Assembly: GCF_963924675.1 (NCBI RefSeq)
Contig: NW_027077441.1
Coordinates: 1-64,000 of the forward strand
DNA length: 64,000 nt
Source: Phocoena phocoena
Lineage: Eukaryota > Chordata > Mammalia > Artiodactyla > Phocoenidae
Direction of reading: 5' to 3'
Part shown: positions 36,430 through 47,224 of the stretch, piece after piece
How positions within the stretch are numbered: position 1 is the first letter of the stretch
Layout of the letters: each line of letters starts with the position of its first letter
Made by a program: the position numbers and the translations under genes
Notes under the pieces: model-generated
Seen by the model: the letters and a program-made list of their open reading frames with translations, nothing else
Databases searched by the model: none
What the model was told of the DNA's origin: nothing

Positions 36430-37470
36430 CCTCCTCAATCGAGGTCAGTGTGCCCACGGAGCAAACCCTGCAACTTCAGGGCATGGTTGGGGGTTAGGAT
36501 CACCATGTGGGGTCCGTTTCCCTTAGAAGGGAGGTGGCCTTTTGGGCTGCTGATTTCCAGGTTTTCAGATACCACCAGTATCTTGGCCAGATGTAGCGGT
36601 GGGCCAAGCCCCTTGGTGACCATAGTTTATCCTACCTGGATGGCATTCTTGCATTGTTCCATTTCAAGTGGTCCCAGTTTTTGCACTAATACTCCAATGG
36701 CGATTCACCTTTCACCAGGAATGTAAAGGTCAAAGGGTTTAGCTAAATTAGGGAGTCCCAGGGCAAGGGTCTGAATTGACTGCTCTTTCCATTCTTGAAA
36801 GGCCACTTCTGGATTCTATTCAAAAGGATCATCATCTTTTCCTTTCAGTGTTTCATATAGAGGCCCAGCTAGTAGACTGTAGTTAGGGATCCAGAGGCAG
36901 GAAACCCTGGCTTCCCCAGGAACCCCTAAGCTGTCTTCTAGTTTCAGAAAGGGGTAAGGCTGTAAATTGTTTCTTCCCTTTCCTGGGATGGGCTTCTCCG
37001 ACCTTCTGTGAGAATGAAGCCCAGGCAGGTCACCGTAGTCTGTGATACTTGAGCTTTTTCGTGGACAACTTCTATCCTTTATTGGCTTGGTAGTTCTGAG
37101 GCCTCCTTAGTAGGGCTGGTGATCAGAATGTCGTCTGAATATTGAAGGAGTGTTTCCTTTTCCAGAGGTAGAACTTTTAGGTCTTTAGCTGAGCTTTCCC
37201 CAAAGATGGTGTGGGAATTTTTGAACCCTTGGGGCAAGACAGCCTGGAAGTATTGTTTTAGTTGTATGTTGAGTCCTGTCACTCACAAGCCAAAATTTCT
37301 TGTGACTCTGGGACTAATGGAATACAAAAGAAGGCATCAGTGAAGACTAATACAGAATACCAAGTCCTGGTGGTTGGTAGAATGACCAGCAGGGTGTAGG
37401 ATTTAGGAACTACTGGAGGTATATCCTCAGTGGCTTCACTGACTGTCCTGACATCCTTTACCAGGACTCC
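36430..37470 (-). pseudogene. Class I (gammaretrovirus-like) endogenous retrovirus pol relic
   Basis: Read on the minus strand, pieces of reverse transcriptase follow in the right order. A fingers/palm part lies upstream of 37283 (words such as FTDAFF). Then come LPQGF at about 37237-37223 and the catalytic box YSDD at 37141-37130, which retains both aspartates. Thumb-like sequence (TCLGFIL) follows, then a connection/RNase H-proximal part to about 36435. Stops and frameshifts separate these pieces, for example just before 37282 and around 36830 and 36690. No intact protein is possible. The LPQGF and YxDD spacing and wording fit gammaretroviral rather than betaretroviral pol, so this is unrelated to the LTR at 32944. 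Confidence 0.75.
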
Positions 37471-37480
37471 AGCAGCCCAT

Positions 37481-37680
37481 GGGGCTCTCGAGGTCAGGCC
37501 AATCCCAGGATATGGAGCTCACCTGGGCAGGTACCCTACCCCCACCCCAGCCCACGGGGCTCTCGTGTTCAGGCCCCTCCCAGGATATGGGATTCCCTGG
37601 GCAGGTCCTCTGCAGTCCATGGGGCTCCCGTGGTCAGGCCCCTCCCAGGATACAGAGCTACCCTTGCAGGTACCTTGGCA
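37481..37680. repeat. Three-copy GC-rich tandem repeat, 65-75 bp
   Basis: GGGGCTCTCG or GGGGCTCCCG followed by CAGGCC..TCCCAGGATA starts at 37481, 37556 and 37621. Copies differ by several substitutions and a ~10-bp length change. Confidence 0.75.
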
Positions 37681-38984
37681 GGGCTGGGCACACAGGAACC
37701 GTGCACATAGCCCTCATTGCAGAGCACTCCCAGCTCACCTGTCGCTCAGATCTGACACAGAGCACCTCAGAGCAGGACTTGAACTAACAAACAGCAGCTC
37801 TGACAGGTCTGTGACCCTGGGCATCACTCTGTGCGGCCTCCTCCACCTGGTCTTCCAGAGACTTCCACTGCACCCGGGGCACCAGGCCTCTGTCTCCAAC
37901 CACCACCCACCCCTCCTCTCCCTGACTCCTGGGTTCCTCTCATTAGGAGAGGGTTTTCTTGAAGTTGTCTCCCACTCATGGGCCAGATAATATAATTAGA
38001 AAACAAGCCAGAGCTGCAGCCCCTTGTCTATCCTGACTCTCAGGAGCCCACACCTGTTCCTTGGACCTGGCCAATTCAGCAAGTTCCATTTTCAGCAACT
38101 GTGAGCCCCTGAGGGGTGATTATTGGCTGGCTTGGGAAGCCTGACCGTGCCGGCCAGCCCTCCCCAGGTGTGCCTGGGTTGAGATCAATATAAACACCGC
38201 TCCAGGCAGCAAGAGCCCCTGCAGCTGTGCCTGACGCCATTTTCTCTGCCCTGTCAGCAGTCTCGGGGCTGGGCTGGTGGGAGGGAGTGAGAAGCCACGG
38301 CTTTGTGGGTGTCCCAGTGTGAGTGGGGCTCTGCTGGACTTTCTGCAGCAGTTGCCAAGATGCTACCTGCTAAAGAAGAGGATGTGTCACCCACACCTGC
38401 CGCTGGAATTTCTCCCTGGGCACAGGTGAGGAAGGAAGAAAGCAGTGGGGGCCGGGACAGCAGGGGTATCTCAGGCAGGGAAATGGAGAGCTTCCAGAAG
38501 AGCACCCAGGGCCAGGACCATCCTGGCTGGCCTGCAGGCACCAAGTCGGCTGGCATGCTGTCCCTCATGTGGCTCCATGGCCCTTCCTCTAGGTTTTCAA
38601 GTCCTTGTACATATTCAGGTGTTTAGCCTTGGAAGGGTGGGAACATTTCAGCAGCAGCTGGCCTGGGGCTCGGCCCACGTTTACTCACAGATACCTCGGC
38701 ACGGTCCCCCAGCTTTGCAGTGAGGACGCTTGTTGCGAGGAGCATGCTGGCTGAGTGGGAGATGATTCCCCACCACTGACCAACTTCAGAATTGTTTGCA
38801 ATTGGAGCAAGTGCCCTGAAACGGTTTTCCTCTGTGTAACTGGTGGGTTCTGTTCTTTTTTATCTTTTTTTCGTTTTTGGTTCAAGGTAGATTTTATTCC
38901 TCTTTTGTGTATTTACAGATATAAGCATGGAAATAATTTATTCATATAAATACATGTATGTGAAGGGAAGAATATTTTTTCTGT
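37681..38984. other. Unassigned mixed sequence
   Basis: About 1.3 kb, GC-rich to 38760 and then AT-rich. A TATA-like word (TCAATATAAACACC, near 38188) lies in a GC-rich setting and could be a decayed LTR promoter, but no termini or gag-like frame confirm it. Open frames on both strands (such as 38303-38626) have no recognisable domain. I see no supported gene. Confidence 0.35.
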
Positions 38985-39703
38985 TTTACTTTTTTTAATT
39001 TTATGTTTTTATTTTGAATTTAATTTTATATTTTTATACAGCAGGTTGTTTTTGGTTATCTACTTTATACATATAAATGTATACATACCAATCCCAATAT
39101 CTCAACTCCTCCCACCACCATCCCCAACAGCTTTCCCCCCTTGTTGTCCATACGTTTGTTGTATACATGTGTTGCTCTATTTCTGCCTTGCAAAACGGTT
39201 CATCTGTACAATTTTTCTAGGTTCCACATATATGCATTAATATACAAGATTTGTTTTTCTCTTTCTGACTTACTTCACTCTGTATGACAGTCTCTAGATC
39301 CATCAACGTCTCTACAAATGTCCCAATTTCATTCCTTTTTATGGCTTAGTAATATTCCATTTTATATATGTACCACTCTTTATGCATTCGTCTGTCTGTG
39401 GGCATTTAGGTTGCTTCCATTTCCTGGATAGTGTAAATAGTGATGCAATGAACATTGTGGTGAATGTCTCTTTTTGATTTATGGTTTTGTCTGGGTATAT
39501 GCCCAGTAGAGGGATTGCTGTATCATATGGTAATTCTATTCTTAGTTTTATAAGAAACTCCATAATGTTCTCCACAGTGACTGTATCAATTTACGTTCCC
39601 AACAATAGTGGAAGAGGATTCCTTATCTCCACACCGTTTCCAGCATTTGTTGTTTGTAGATTTTCTGATGATGCCCATTCTAATAGGTGTGAGGTGATAC
39701 ACC
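38985..39703 (-). mobile_element. 5'-truncated L1, antisense
   Basis: A T-rich run at the left is the poly(A) end, followed on + by TACAGCAGGTTG, the 3' UTR, then antisense ORF2 C-terminus (CTTTTTATGGCTTAGTAATATTCC, TATGCCCAGTAGAGGGATTGC). The minus frame 39339-39575 shows LRIELPYDTAIPLLGI-type ORF2 sequence. The 5'-truncated end at 39703 directly abuts satellite. Confidence 0.85.
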
Positions 39704-40398
39704 ATGGATGAGTCTATTTCGTTGAGCAAAGAGTAGGTCTTGTTTATTACGTATTTGGCTTATGGAATGGTATGTGTGCTAATTTCAATCTGTTTTTATA
39801 CAGCAGCCCAACTCAACTTTCCCCTTAAGCAAGCATAAGGTTTTTATCTAAATGTGAGACTCTGTTCGGTTTTGTAATTCAGTTTATGTGTAGCCAAGTT
39901 TACACTCCCTCTATTAGTGATATCTTATGATAATTATCTTTCTTTGTGTGACATATTTCTCTTAGAATCATCATAATTAAATCCACTCAATTTGCTGCTA
40001 CAGGCCTGATGACATTGATTTCACTGCTGAGTGATATTCCGTTGTACGTAAGTAGCACAACTTCTTTATCCATTTTTTTCTTTCTGGGATATTTAATTTG
40101 TACTGGACTCGAGGTTCTTGTAAACACAGCAGCCCTAAATTTTGTGTTGGCTGTGTCTTGTTGATTTTAATTTTCCTAAGCTATAGGGCCAAAAGTGGAA
40201 GTGCCCTAGGCTCTGTAGCTTTGTTTTTTAGATGTTTCAGGATACACCATGAACATCTCCAGAGTGTCTGTTGGCAATTTACATCCCGCCCATCAGCATA
40301 ACACGGCTCCCTGTTCTCCATGGCCTGTCCTGTGTTTCTGGTTTTTACACTTTATTCAGATGGCCTTTTTGACGAATGGGAAATGTGACTTCATTGTA
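39704..40398 (+). repeat. Diverged satellite monomer, L1-derived part
   Basis: The satellite resumes mid-monomer at ATGAGTCTATTTCGTTGAGC and runs through the monomer tail in normal order with substitutions and small indels. Divergence is comparable with U18. Confidence 0.85.
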
Positions 40399-40830
40399 GT
40401 GTGGATTTCCATTGCTGGAGTGCTTGGTTGGCCAAAATGTTCATATGCGTTTTTTCCTGAATATATTCAGGAAAAATGTATACGCACTTTTTGTCCATGT
40501 GCATCACTGTCAAAGATCTGCCGCTTTTCATATGCTTTAAATGCAATTCCAATCTACCTCTTGAAATATGATTCCTGCAATTCTGCCTCGTTTTCAAGTC
40601 CTCTTTGCAGACTTACTTCGATATATTTTTGCCAATAGCTGTCATTTATCTCTGCAGGTTTGTGAATTACAGTGCCCCTGAGCTCCTTTCTTAACTCGCT
40701 TCCTTGTAAGCTGGCCACAAAACTGCAGGTTTGCTTCAGGCCATAATCAGGGTCCGGCACGGCACTCTGAGCCTTTGGTTAATTCCTCTTCCTGGTGGGA
40801 AATTAGAGTTAAATGTGCCCCTCCAGATAC
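40399..40830 (+). repeat. Diverged satellite monomer, first 430 bp
   Basis: It contains the anchor and a decayed palindrome (TTGGCCAAAATGTTCATATG ... GTATACGCACTTTTTG, about 40428-40498). It stops at CAGATACCT, where the monomer would continue ACAGCTAGTC. Confidence 0.85.
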
Positions 40831-40908
40831 CTGCCTCACTCCCAGCCACATGGTGATGTATGTCCTCAGGTTTGAGGCCATATGTGATGGGTTCCTCATC
40901 TTTTGATG
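40831..40908 (+). repeat. GC-rich satellite, partial leading copy
   Basis: It begins CTGCCTCACTCCCAGCC, the last third of subunit 11, directly after the broken 1.75-kb monomer, followed by subunit 1. Confidence 0.75.
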
Positions 40909-41766
40909 ATGTGGCCCCACTGGTGTGTGGACACTCCTGCCTGGTTCCCATCCCTTTGGTGATGTGGGTCCTCTGGTGAGACTCTGATCCTGGTTGGGTT
41001 CCTCACACATCCGTGAGGTGAGCCCTCTTCTCTGAGGTCACTCCTGCCTGGCTGGCACAACCCGCCTTGTTGACTTCGGCACCCTGGTGGCAGTTGGAGC
41101 CTGCTGGGAGCCTCCTTCCCGCGGTGATGAGGCCCTCTGGCGTCAGACCCTAATGGCGGGGTTCCCACATTTTCTGATACGTGCTAAGTGGTACGAGGGC
41201 ACTCCTGCCAGGTTCCCATCCTCATGAGCGTGTGGGCCTTCTGTTCTGAGGTCCTAACGGCTGGGTTGCTCACACTTTCATGATGTGGGCTCTCTGCTGT
41301 GAGGTCAATCCTGCCTGGCTGGCGCACGTCGCCTTGGTGACGTGGACCCTCTGGTGGCAGTTGGAGCGTGCTGGGGCCTCCTCCCCTCAGTGATGAGGGC
41401 CTTCTGGTGTCAGGCCCTAAGTGCTGGGCTCCACACATTTTCTGATGTGTGCCCAGTGGTGCGAGTCACTCCTGCCAGGTTCCCATCCCCATGGGCATGT
41501 GGGACTTCTGTTCTGTGGTCCCAACTGCTGGGTTGCTCACAGTTTCATGATGTGGGCCCTTTGCTGTGTGTTCACTCTGGCCTGTATCCCATAGTGTCAG
41601 TGCTCTGGGCCTCCAGCTTGGAGTTTCCAACTTCTCGATTCCTCACCTTTTTTATTCTATGGGCCCTCGGTTGTGCGTCTCCTCCTGCATGCCTCACTCC
41701 CAGCCCCTTCGTGATGTGTGTCCCCTTGTTTGAGGCCACATGTGCTGTGTTCCTCACCTTTCTATA
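40909..41766 (+). repeat. GC-rich satellite copy 1, expanded (~16 subunits)
   Basis: 858 bp long. The block that includes GGCAGTTGGAGC, GATGAGG, the CCATCCTCATG subunit and the TTGCTCACA subunit occurs twice, so about five subunits (265 bp) are duplicated internally. Confidence 0.8.
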
Positions 41767-42410
41767 ATGTGGCCACACTGGTGTGAGGACACTCTTGCCT
41801 GGTTCCCATTCCCTTGGTGATGTTGGCCCCACTGCTGTTAGGACAGTCTTGCCTGGTTCCCATCACCTTGGTGATGTTGGCCCTCTGGTGAGAGTCTGAT
41901 CCTGGTTAGGTTCCTCACCCTTCTGTGAGGTGGGCCCTCTGCTCTGAGGTCACTCCTGCCTGGCTGGCACACCCCGCCTTGGCAACGTTGGCCATATGGT
42001 GGCAGTTGGAGCCTGCTGGGAGCCTCCTCCCCTCGGTGATGAGGGCCCTCTGGCCTCAGGCCCTAACTGCTGGGTTCCCACATTTTCTGATTCGTGCTAA
42101 GTGGTGCAAGGACACTCCTGCCAGGTTCCCATCCCCATGGGGATGTGAGCCTTCTGCTCTGAGGTCCCAACGGCTGTGTTGCTCACAGTTTCATGATGAG
42201 GGCCCTCTGGTGTGAGTTCACTCCTGCATAGATCCCATAGCCTCGCTGCTCCTGGCTGCCTGCCGGAGGTTCCAACTGTGGGATTCCTCACCTTTTTTAT
42301 TCTATGGTCCCTCTGTTTTGAGGATCCTCTGGCCTGCCTCACTCCCAGCCCCTTGGTGATGTGTGTCCTCAGGTTTGAGGCCACGTGTGCTGGGTCCCTC
42401 AAATTATGGT
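41767..42410 (+). repeat. GC-rich satellite copy 2, 12 subunits
   Basis: 644 bp long. One ~53-bp subunit (GGTTCCCATCACCTTG ending, near 41817-41870) is present in addition to the usual eleven. Confidence 0.8.
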
Positions 42411-43001
42411 GATGTAGCCCCACTGGTGTGAGGACACTCCTGCCTGGTTCCCATTCCCTTGGTGATGTTGGCCCTCTGGTGACAGTCTGATCCTTGTTGG
42501 GTTCCTCACACTTCTGTGAGGTGGGCTTTCTGCTCTGAGGTCACTCCTGCCTGGTTGGCACACCCCGCCTTGGTGACATCGGCCTTATGGTGGCAGTTGG
42601 AGCCTGCTGGGAGCCTCCTCCCCTCGGTGATGAGGGTCCTCTGGCCTCAGGTCCTAACTGCTGGGTTCCCACATTTTCTGATTCGTGGAAGTGGGCCGAG
42701 GACACTCCTGTCAGGTTCCCATCCCCATAGGGATGTGGGCCTTCTGCTCTGAGGTCCCATCCGCTGGGTTGCTCACAGTTTCATGATGTGGGACCTCTGC
42801 TGTGAGTTTGCTGTGGCCTGGATCCCATAGACTCTGTGCTCTGGGCGGCCTACTGGCCGGTTCCAACTGCTGGATTCCTCACAACTTTTATTCTGTGGGC
42901 TCTGTTTTGTGAGGATACTCCTGCTTGCCTCACTCCTAGCCCCTTGGAGATGTGGGTCCCCTGTTTTAGGCCACATGTTCTGGGTTCCTCACCTTTCTAT
43001 A
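42411..43001 (+). repeat. GC-rich satellite copy 3, 11 subunits
   Basis: 591 bp. Splitting it at each GTGATG-like start gives segments of 51-57 bp adding to about 592. Confidence 0.85.
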
Positions 43002-43594
43002 ATGTGGCCACACTTGTGTGAGGACCCTCCTGCCTGGTTCCGATCCCCTTGGTGATGTGGGCCCTCTGGTGAGAGTCTTATCCTGGCTGGTTTCCTCACC
43101 CTTCTGTGAGGTAGGCCCTCTGCGGTGAGGTCACTCCTGCCTGGCTGGCACACATCACCTTGGTGACGTGGGCCCTCAGTTGGGAGTTGGTGTCTGCTGC
43201 GAGTCTCTGTCCCTCGGTAATGAGGGCCCTCTTGCGTCAGACCCTAACTCCTGGGCTCCCAAAATTTGCAGATGTGCGACCTGTGGTGCGAGTACACTCC
43301 TGTCAGGTTCCCAACCACATGGGAATTTGGGCCTTCTGCTCTGAGGTCCCAAAGGCTGGGGTGCTCACAGTTTCATGATGAGGGCCCTCTGATGTGCGTT
43401 CATTCCGGCCTAGATCCCATAGGCTTGCTGCTCCTGGGCGCCTGCTGGGAGGTTCCAACTGCGGGATTCCTCACCTTTTTTATTCTATGGGCCCTCTGTT
43501 TTGAGGCTCCTCCTGCCTGCCTCAATCCCAGCCCCGTTGTGATGTGTGTCCTCTGGTGTGAGGCCACGTGTGCTGGGTCCCTCACCTTTCGATG
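43002..43594 (+). repeat. GC-rich satellite copy 4, 11 subunits
   Basis: 593 bp. It opens with ATGTGGCCACACTTG, the variant also used in copies 2 and 7. Confidence 0.85.
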
Positions 43595-44186
43595 ATGTGG
43601 CCCCAATGGTGTGAGGACACTCGTGCCTGTTTCCCAGCCCCTTGGTGATGTGGCCCCTCTGGTGAGAGTCTGATCCTGGCTGGGTTCCTTACCGTTCTGT
43701 GAGGTGGGCCCTGTGCTCTGAGGTAACTCCTGCCTGGCTTGCTCCCATTGCCTTGGTGACGTCGGCCCTCTGGTGGCAGTTCGATCCTTTTGGAGACTCC
43801 TGTCCTCGGTGATGAGGTCCCTCTGGCGTCAGGCTCTAACTGCTGGGCTCCCCAGGTTTTCTGATGTGAGCCCAGTGATGCCAGGACACTCGTGAAATGT
43901 TCCCATCCCCATGGCGATATGGGCCTTCTGCTCTGAGGTTCCAACGACTGGGTTGCTCACAGTTTCCTGATGTTAGCTCTCTGGTGTTAGTTCACTCATT
44001 CCTAGATCCCATAGCCTCTGTACTCTGGGCCGCCTGCTGGGAAGTTCCAACTGCTGGGTTCCTCACCTTTTTTATTCTTTGGGCCCTGTGTTGGGAGGCT
44101 CCTCCTGCCTGTGTCACTCCCAGCCCCTTGGTGATATAGGTCCTCTGGTTTGTGGCCACATGTGCCAGTTTCCTCATCTTTTAGTG
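43595..44186 (+). repeat. GC-rich satellite copy 5, 11 subunits
   Basis: 592 bp with the ATGTGGCCCCAATGG opening. Subunit order is as in copy 3. Confidence 0.85.
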
Positions 44187-44777
44187 ATGTGGCCCCACTG
44201 GTGTGAGGACACTCGTGCCTGGTTCCCGTCCCCTTGGTGATATGGGCCCTCTGGTGAGAGTCTGATCCTGGTTGGGTTCCTCACACTTCTTTGAGGTGGG
44301 CCGTCTGCTGTGAGGTCACTCCTGCCTGGCTGGCACACCCCGCCTTGGCGACATGGGCCCTCTTGTGGTAGTTGGAACATGCTGGGAGCCTCCTCCCCTC
44401 AGTGATGAGGGCCCTCTGGTGTCAGGCCCTAACTGCTGGGTACCCACATTTTCTGATATGTGCTAAGTGGTGCGAGGACACTCCTGCCATGCTCCCAACA
44501 CCTTGGGGATGTGGACCTTCTGCTCTGAGGTCCAAATGGCTGGGTTGCTCGCATTTTCATGATGTGGACCCTCTGCTGTGAGTTTACTGCGGCCTGAATC
44601 GCATAGACTTGGTGCTCTTGGCCGCCTGCTGGGAGGTTCCCATTGCTGGATTCCTCAGCTTTTTTATTCTATGGGCCCTGTGTTGTGAGGCTACTCCTGC
44701 CTGCCTCATTCCGAGCCCCTTGGAGATGTGGGTCTTCTTGTTTAGGCCACATGTGCTGGGTTCCTCACCTTTCTATG
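44187..44777 (+). repeat. GC-rich satellite copy 6, 11 subunits
   Basis: 591 bp with an ATGTGGCCCCACTGG opening and the standard subunit order. Confidence 0.85.
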
Positions 44778-45370
44778 ATGTGGCCACACTGGTGTGAAGA
44801 CTCTCCTGCCTGGTTCTGATCACCTTGGTGATGTGGGCCCTCTGGTGAGAGTCTTATCCTGGCTGTGTTCCTCACCCTTCTGTGAGGTAGGCCCTCTGCG
44901 GTGAGGTCACTCCTACCTGGCTGTCACACGTCACCTTGGCGACGTGGGACCTCAGTTGGGTGTTGGTGCCTGATTGGAGTCTCCTCCCCTTGGTAATGAG
45001 GGCCCTCTGGCGTCAGGCCCTAACTCCTGGGTTCCCTAAATTCTCTGATGTGTGCCCTGTGGTGCGAGTACACTTCTGACAGGTTCCCAACCCCATGGGA
45101 ATGTGGGCCTTCTGCTCTGAGATCCCAACGCCTAGGTTGCTCACAGTTTCATGATGACGGCCCTCTGGTGTGAGATCACTCCGGCCTGGATCCCATAGTC
45201 TCGCTGCTCCTGGCCGCCTGCTGGGAGGTTCCAACTGCGGGATTCTTCACCTCTTTAATTCTATGGTCCCTCTGTTTTGAGGCTCCTCCTGCCTGCCTCA
45301 ATCCCAGCTCCCTTGTGATGTGTGTCCTCTGGTTTGAGGCCACGTGTGCTGGGTCCCTCACTTTTCGGTG
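44778..45370 (+). repeat. GC-rich satellite copy 7, 11 subunits
   Basis: 593 bp with the ATGTGGCCACACTGG opening shared with copies 2 and 4, hinting at alternation of two subtypes. Confidence 0.85.
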
Positions 45371-45962
45371 ATGTGGCCCCACTAGTGTGAGGACACTCCT
45401 GCCTGGTTCCCATTCCCTTGGTGATGTGGGCCCTCTGGTGAGAATCTGATCCTCTTTGGTTCTTCACACTTCTGTGAGGTTGACCCTCTGCTCTGAGGTC
45501 ACTCCTGCCTGGTTGTCGCACTCCGCATTGGCGACGTCGCCCTGCTGGTAGCAGTCAGAGCTGGCTGGGAGCCACCGCCCCTCGGTGATGAGGGCCCTCT
45601 GGCATCAGGCACTAATTGCTGGGCTCCCCACATTTTTTCATGTGTGCCCACTCTTGCGATGACACTCCTGCTTGTTTCCCTTCCCCATGGGGATGTGGGC
45701 CTTCTGCTCTGAGGTCACAACGGCTGGGTTGCTTACAGAATCACAATGAGGGCCCTCTGTTGTGAGTTCATGCCGGCCTGGATCTCATAGCCTCAGTGCT
45801 CTGGGCCGCCTGCTAGGAAGATCCAACTGCTGGTTTCCACACCTTTTGTATACAATGGGACATGTGTTGTGAGGTTAATCCTGCCTGCCTCACTCCGAAA
45901 CCCATGGTGATGTGGGTCCTCTGGTTTGAGGCCACATGTGCTGGGTACCTCAACTTTTGATG
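45371..45962 (+). repeat. GC-rich satellite copy 8, 11 subunits
   Basis: 592 bp, with more private substitutions than the inner copies in its second half. Confidence 0.85.
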
Positions 45963-46192
45963 ATGTGGCCCCACGGGTGTGAGGACACTCCTGCCTGGTT
46001 CCCATCACCTTGGTGATGTGGGCCCTCTGGGGAGAGTCTGATCCTGGCTGGGTTCCCTACCATTCTGTGAGGTGAGCCCTCTGATGTCAGGTCACTCCTG
46101 CCTGGCTAGCTCACATCGCCTTGGCGACGTGGGCCCTCTGTTGGCCACTGGAGCATGCTGGGAGCCTCCTACTCCCGTGAATGATGGCCCTG
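45963..46192 (+). repeat. GC-rich satellite copy 9, truncated
   Basis: About four subunits, ending inside the GTGATGAGGGCCCTCTGG-type subunit at GATGGCCCTGG, where the 1.75-kb satellite resumes. Confidence 0.82.
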
Positions 46193-46552
46193 GAAAAAAT
46201 GCATATGCCCTTTTTGGCCAAGTGCTTCATTGACGAGGTTCTGCCACTTCTCTTATGCTTTCAGAGCAATTCACGTCTACCTCCTGAAATCGGATTCCAG
46301 CAATTCTGCCCCACTTTCAAGTCCTCTTCGCAGCCTTAATTCAATATATTTTTGTACGATTTCTGTCATTTATAAGTCTGCAGGTATGTGAATGACAGTG
46401 CCCCTGAGCTCCTTTCCTCAACTCGCTTTCTTGTGAGCTGGCCACAAAACCGCAGGATTGCTTCAGGCCCTAATCTTGTTCCAGCACAGCATGCTGAGCC
46501 TTTGGTTAATTCCTTTTCCTGTTGGGAAATGAGTGTTAAAATTGCCCGTGCA
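46193..46552 (+). repeat. Diverged 1.75-kb satellite, starting inside the palindrome right arm
   Basis: The first satellite bases are the palindrome right arm (GGAAAAAATGCATATGCCC), so the break lies about 6 nt past the palindrome centre. It runs on to the L1 target duplication. Confidence 0.85.
46542..46552. other. L1 target site duplication, 5' copy
   Basis: TTGCCCGTGCA, part of the monomer (normally TTGCCCGTGCAGACACC), is repeated at 47225-47235 after the L1 poly(A). Confidence 0.85.
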
Positions 46553-47224
46553 TACTGGGCATATACCCTGAGAAAACCAAAATTCAAAAAGAGTCATGTA
46601 CCAAAATGTTCATTGCAGCTCTATTTACAATAGCCCGGAGATGGAAAGAACCTAAGCGCCCATCATCGGACGAATGGATAAAGAAGATGTGGCACATATA
46701 CACAATGGAATATTACTCAGCCTTAAAAGGAAATGAAACTGAGTTATTTGTAATGAGATGGATAGACCTAGAGTCTGTCATACAGAGTGAAGTAAGTCAG
46801 AAAGAAAAAGACAAATAGCGTATGCTAACACATATATATGGAATTTAAAGGAAAAAAATGTCATGAAGAACCTAGGGATAAGACAGGAATAGAGGCGCAG
46901 ACCTACTGGAGAACGGAATTGAGGATATGGGGAGGGGGAATGGTGAGTTCTGACAGGGCGAGAGAGAGTCATGGACATATACACACTAACAAATGTAGTA
47001 AGGTAGATAGCAAGGGGGAAGCAGCCGCAAGGCACAGGGATATTAGCTCGGGGCGTTGGGACAGCCTGGAGGGGTGGAAGGGGGAGAGAGGGAGGGAGGG
47101 AGACACAAGAGGGAAGACACAGGGAGCATATGTATATGTATGGCTGATTCACTTTGTTATAAAGCAAAAACTAACACACCATTGTAAAGCAATTATACCC
47201 CAATAAAGATGTTAAAAAAAATAT
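46553..47224 (+). mobile_element. 5'-truncated L1 insertion with cetacean-type 3' UTR
   Basis: About 670 bp: ORF2 C-terminus, a 3' UTR with a G-rich GGGAGAGAGGGAGGGAGGG tract, CACCATTGTAAAGCAATTATA and AATAAAGATGTT, then a short A-rich tail. The 3' UTR wording matches what I recall of cetacean L1 and differs from ruminant L1, which supports the host call. The perfect duplication and intact tail suggest it is younger than the surrounding monomer. Confidence 0.88.
46606..46818 (+). pseudogene. L1 ORF2 C-terminal fragment
   Basis: Seventy codons containing DEWIKKMWHIYTMEYYSAL, the conserved ORF2 tail, ending at a stop before the 3' UTR. The endonuclease and reverse transcriptase domains are absent because of 5' truncation. 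Confidence 0.85.

Larger units (their letters stand above)
40831..46192 (+). repeat. GC-rich satellite, 11 x ~54-bp subunits in a ~592-bp higher-order unit
   Basis: Subunits of 51-57 bp start GTGATGTGGGCCCTCTGGTG or variants and end in words like CCCCTTG. Eleven distinguishable subunits follow in fixed order and repeat every 591-593 bp. Higher-order starts (ATGTGGCC word) are at 40909, 41767, 42411, 43002, 43595, 44187, 44778, 45371 and 45963. I do not recognise this repeat. It does not match the 422-bp period I recall for the mysticete heavy satellite. Short frames on both strands recur with the period and have no domain. Confidence 0.88.

Noticed and set aside
36160..36726. 188-codon plus-strand frame
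   Set aside because: It lies antisense to the class I pol relic and has no domain, so it is a shadow frame.
38180..38200. TATA-like TCAATATAAACACC as a host gene promoter
   Set aside because: No supported exon or open frame with a known domain follows, and a decayed LTR promoter is as likely.
40747..45521. Overlapping minus-strand frames in the GC-rich satellite as zinc-finger-like proteins
   Set aside because: The period is about 54 bp, not 84, Cys/His are not spaced as in zinc fingers, and the frames break and restart with each higher-order copy.
40831..46192. Identity with the mysticete heavy satellite
   Set aside because: The period here is 592 bp built from ~54-bp subunits, while the heavy satellite is recalled as about 422 bp. 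I have no sequence comparison to support identity.
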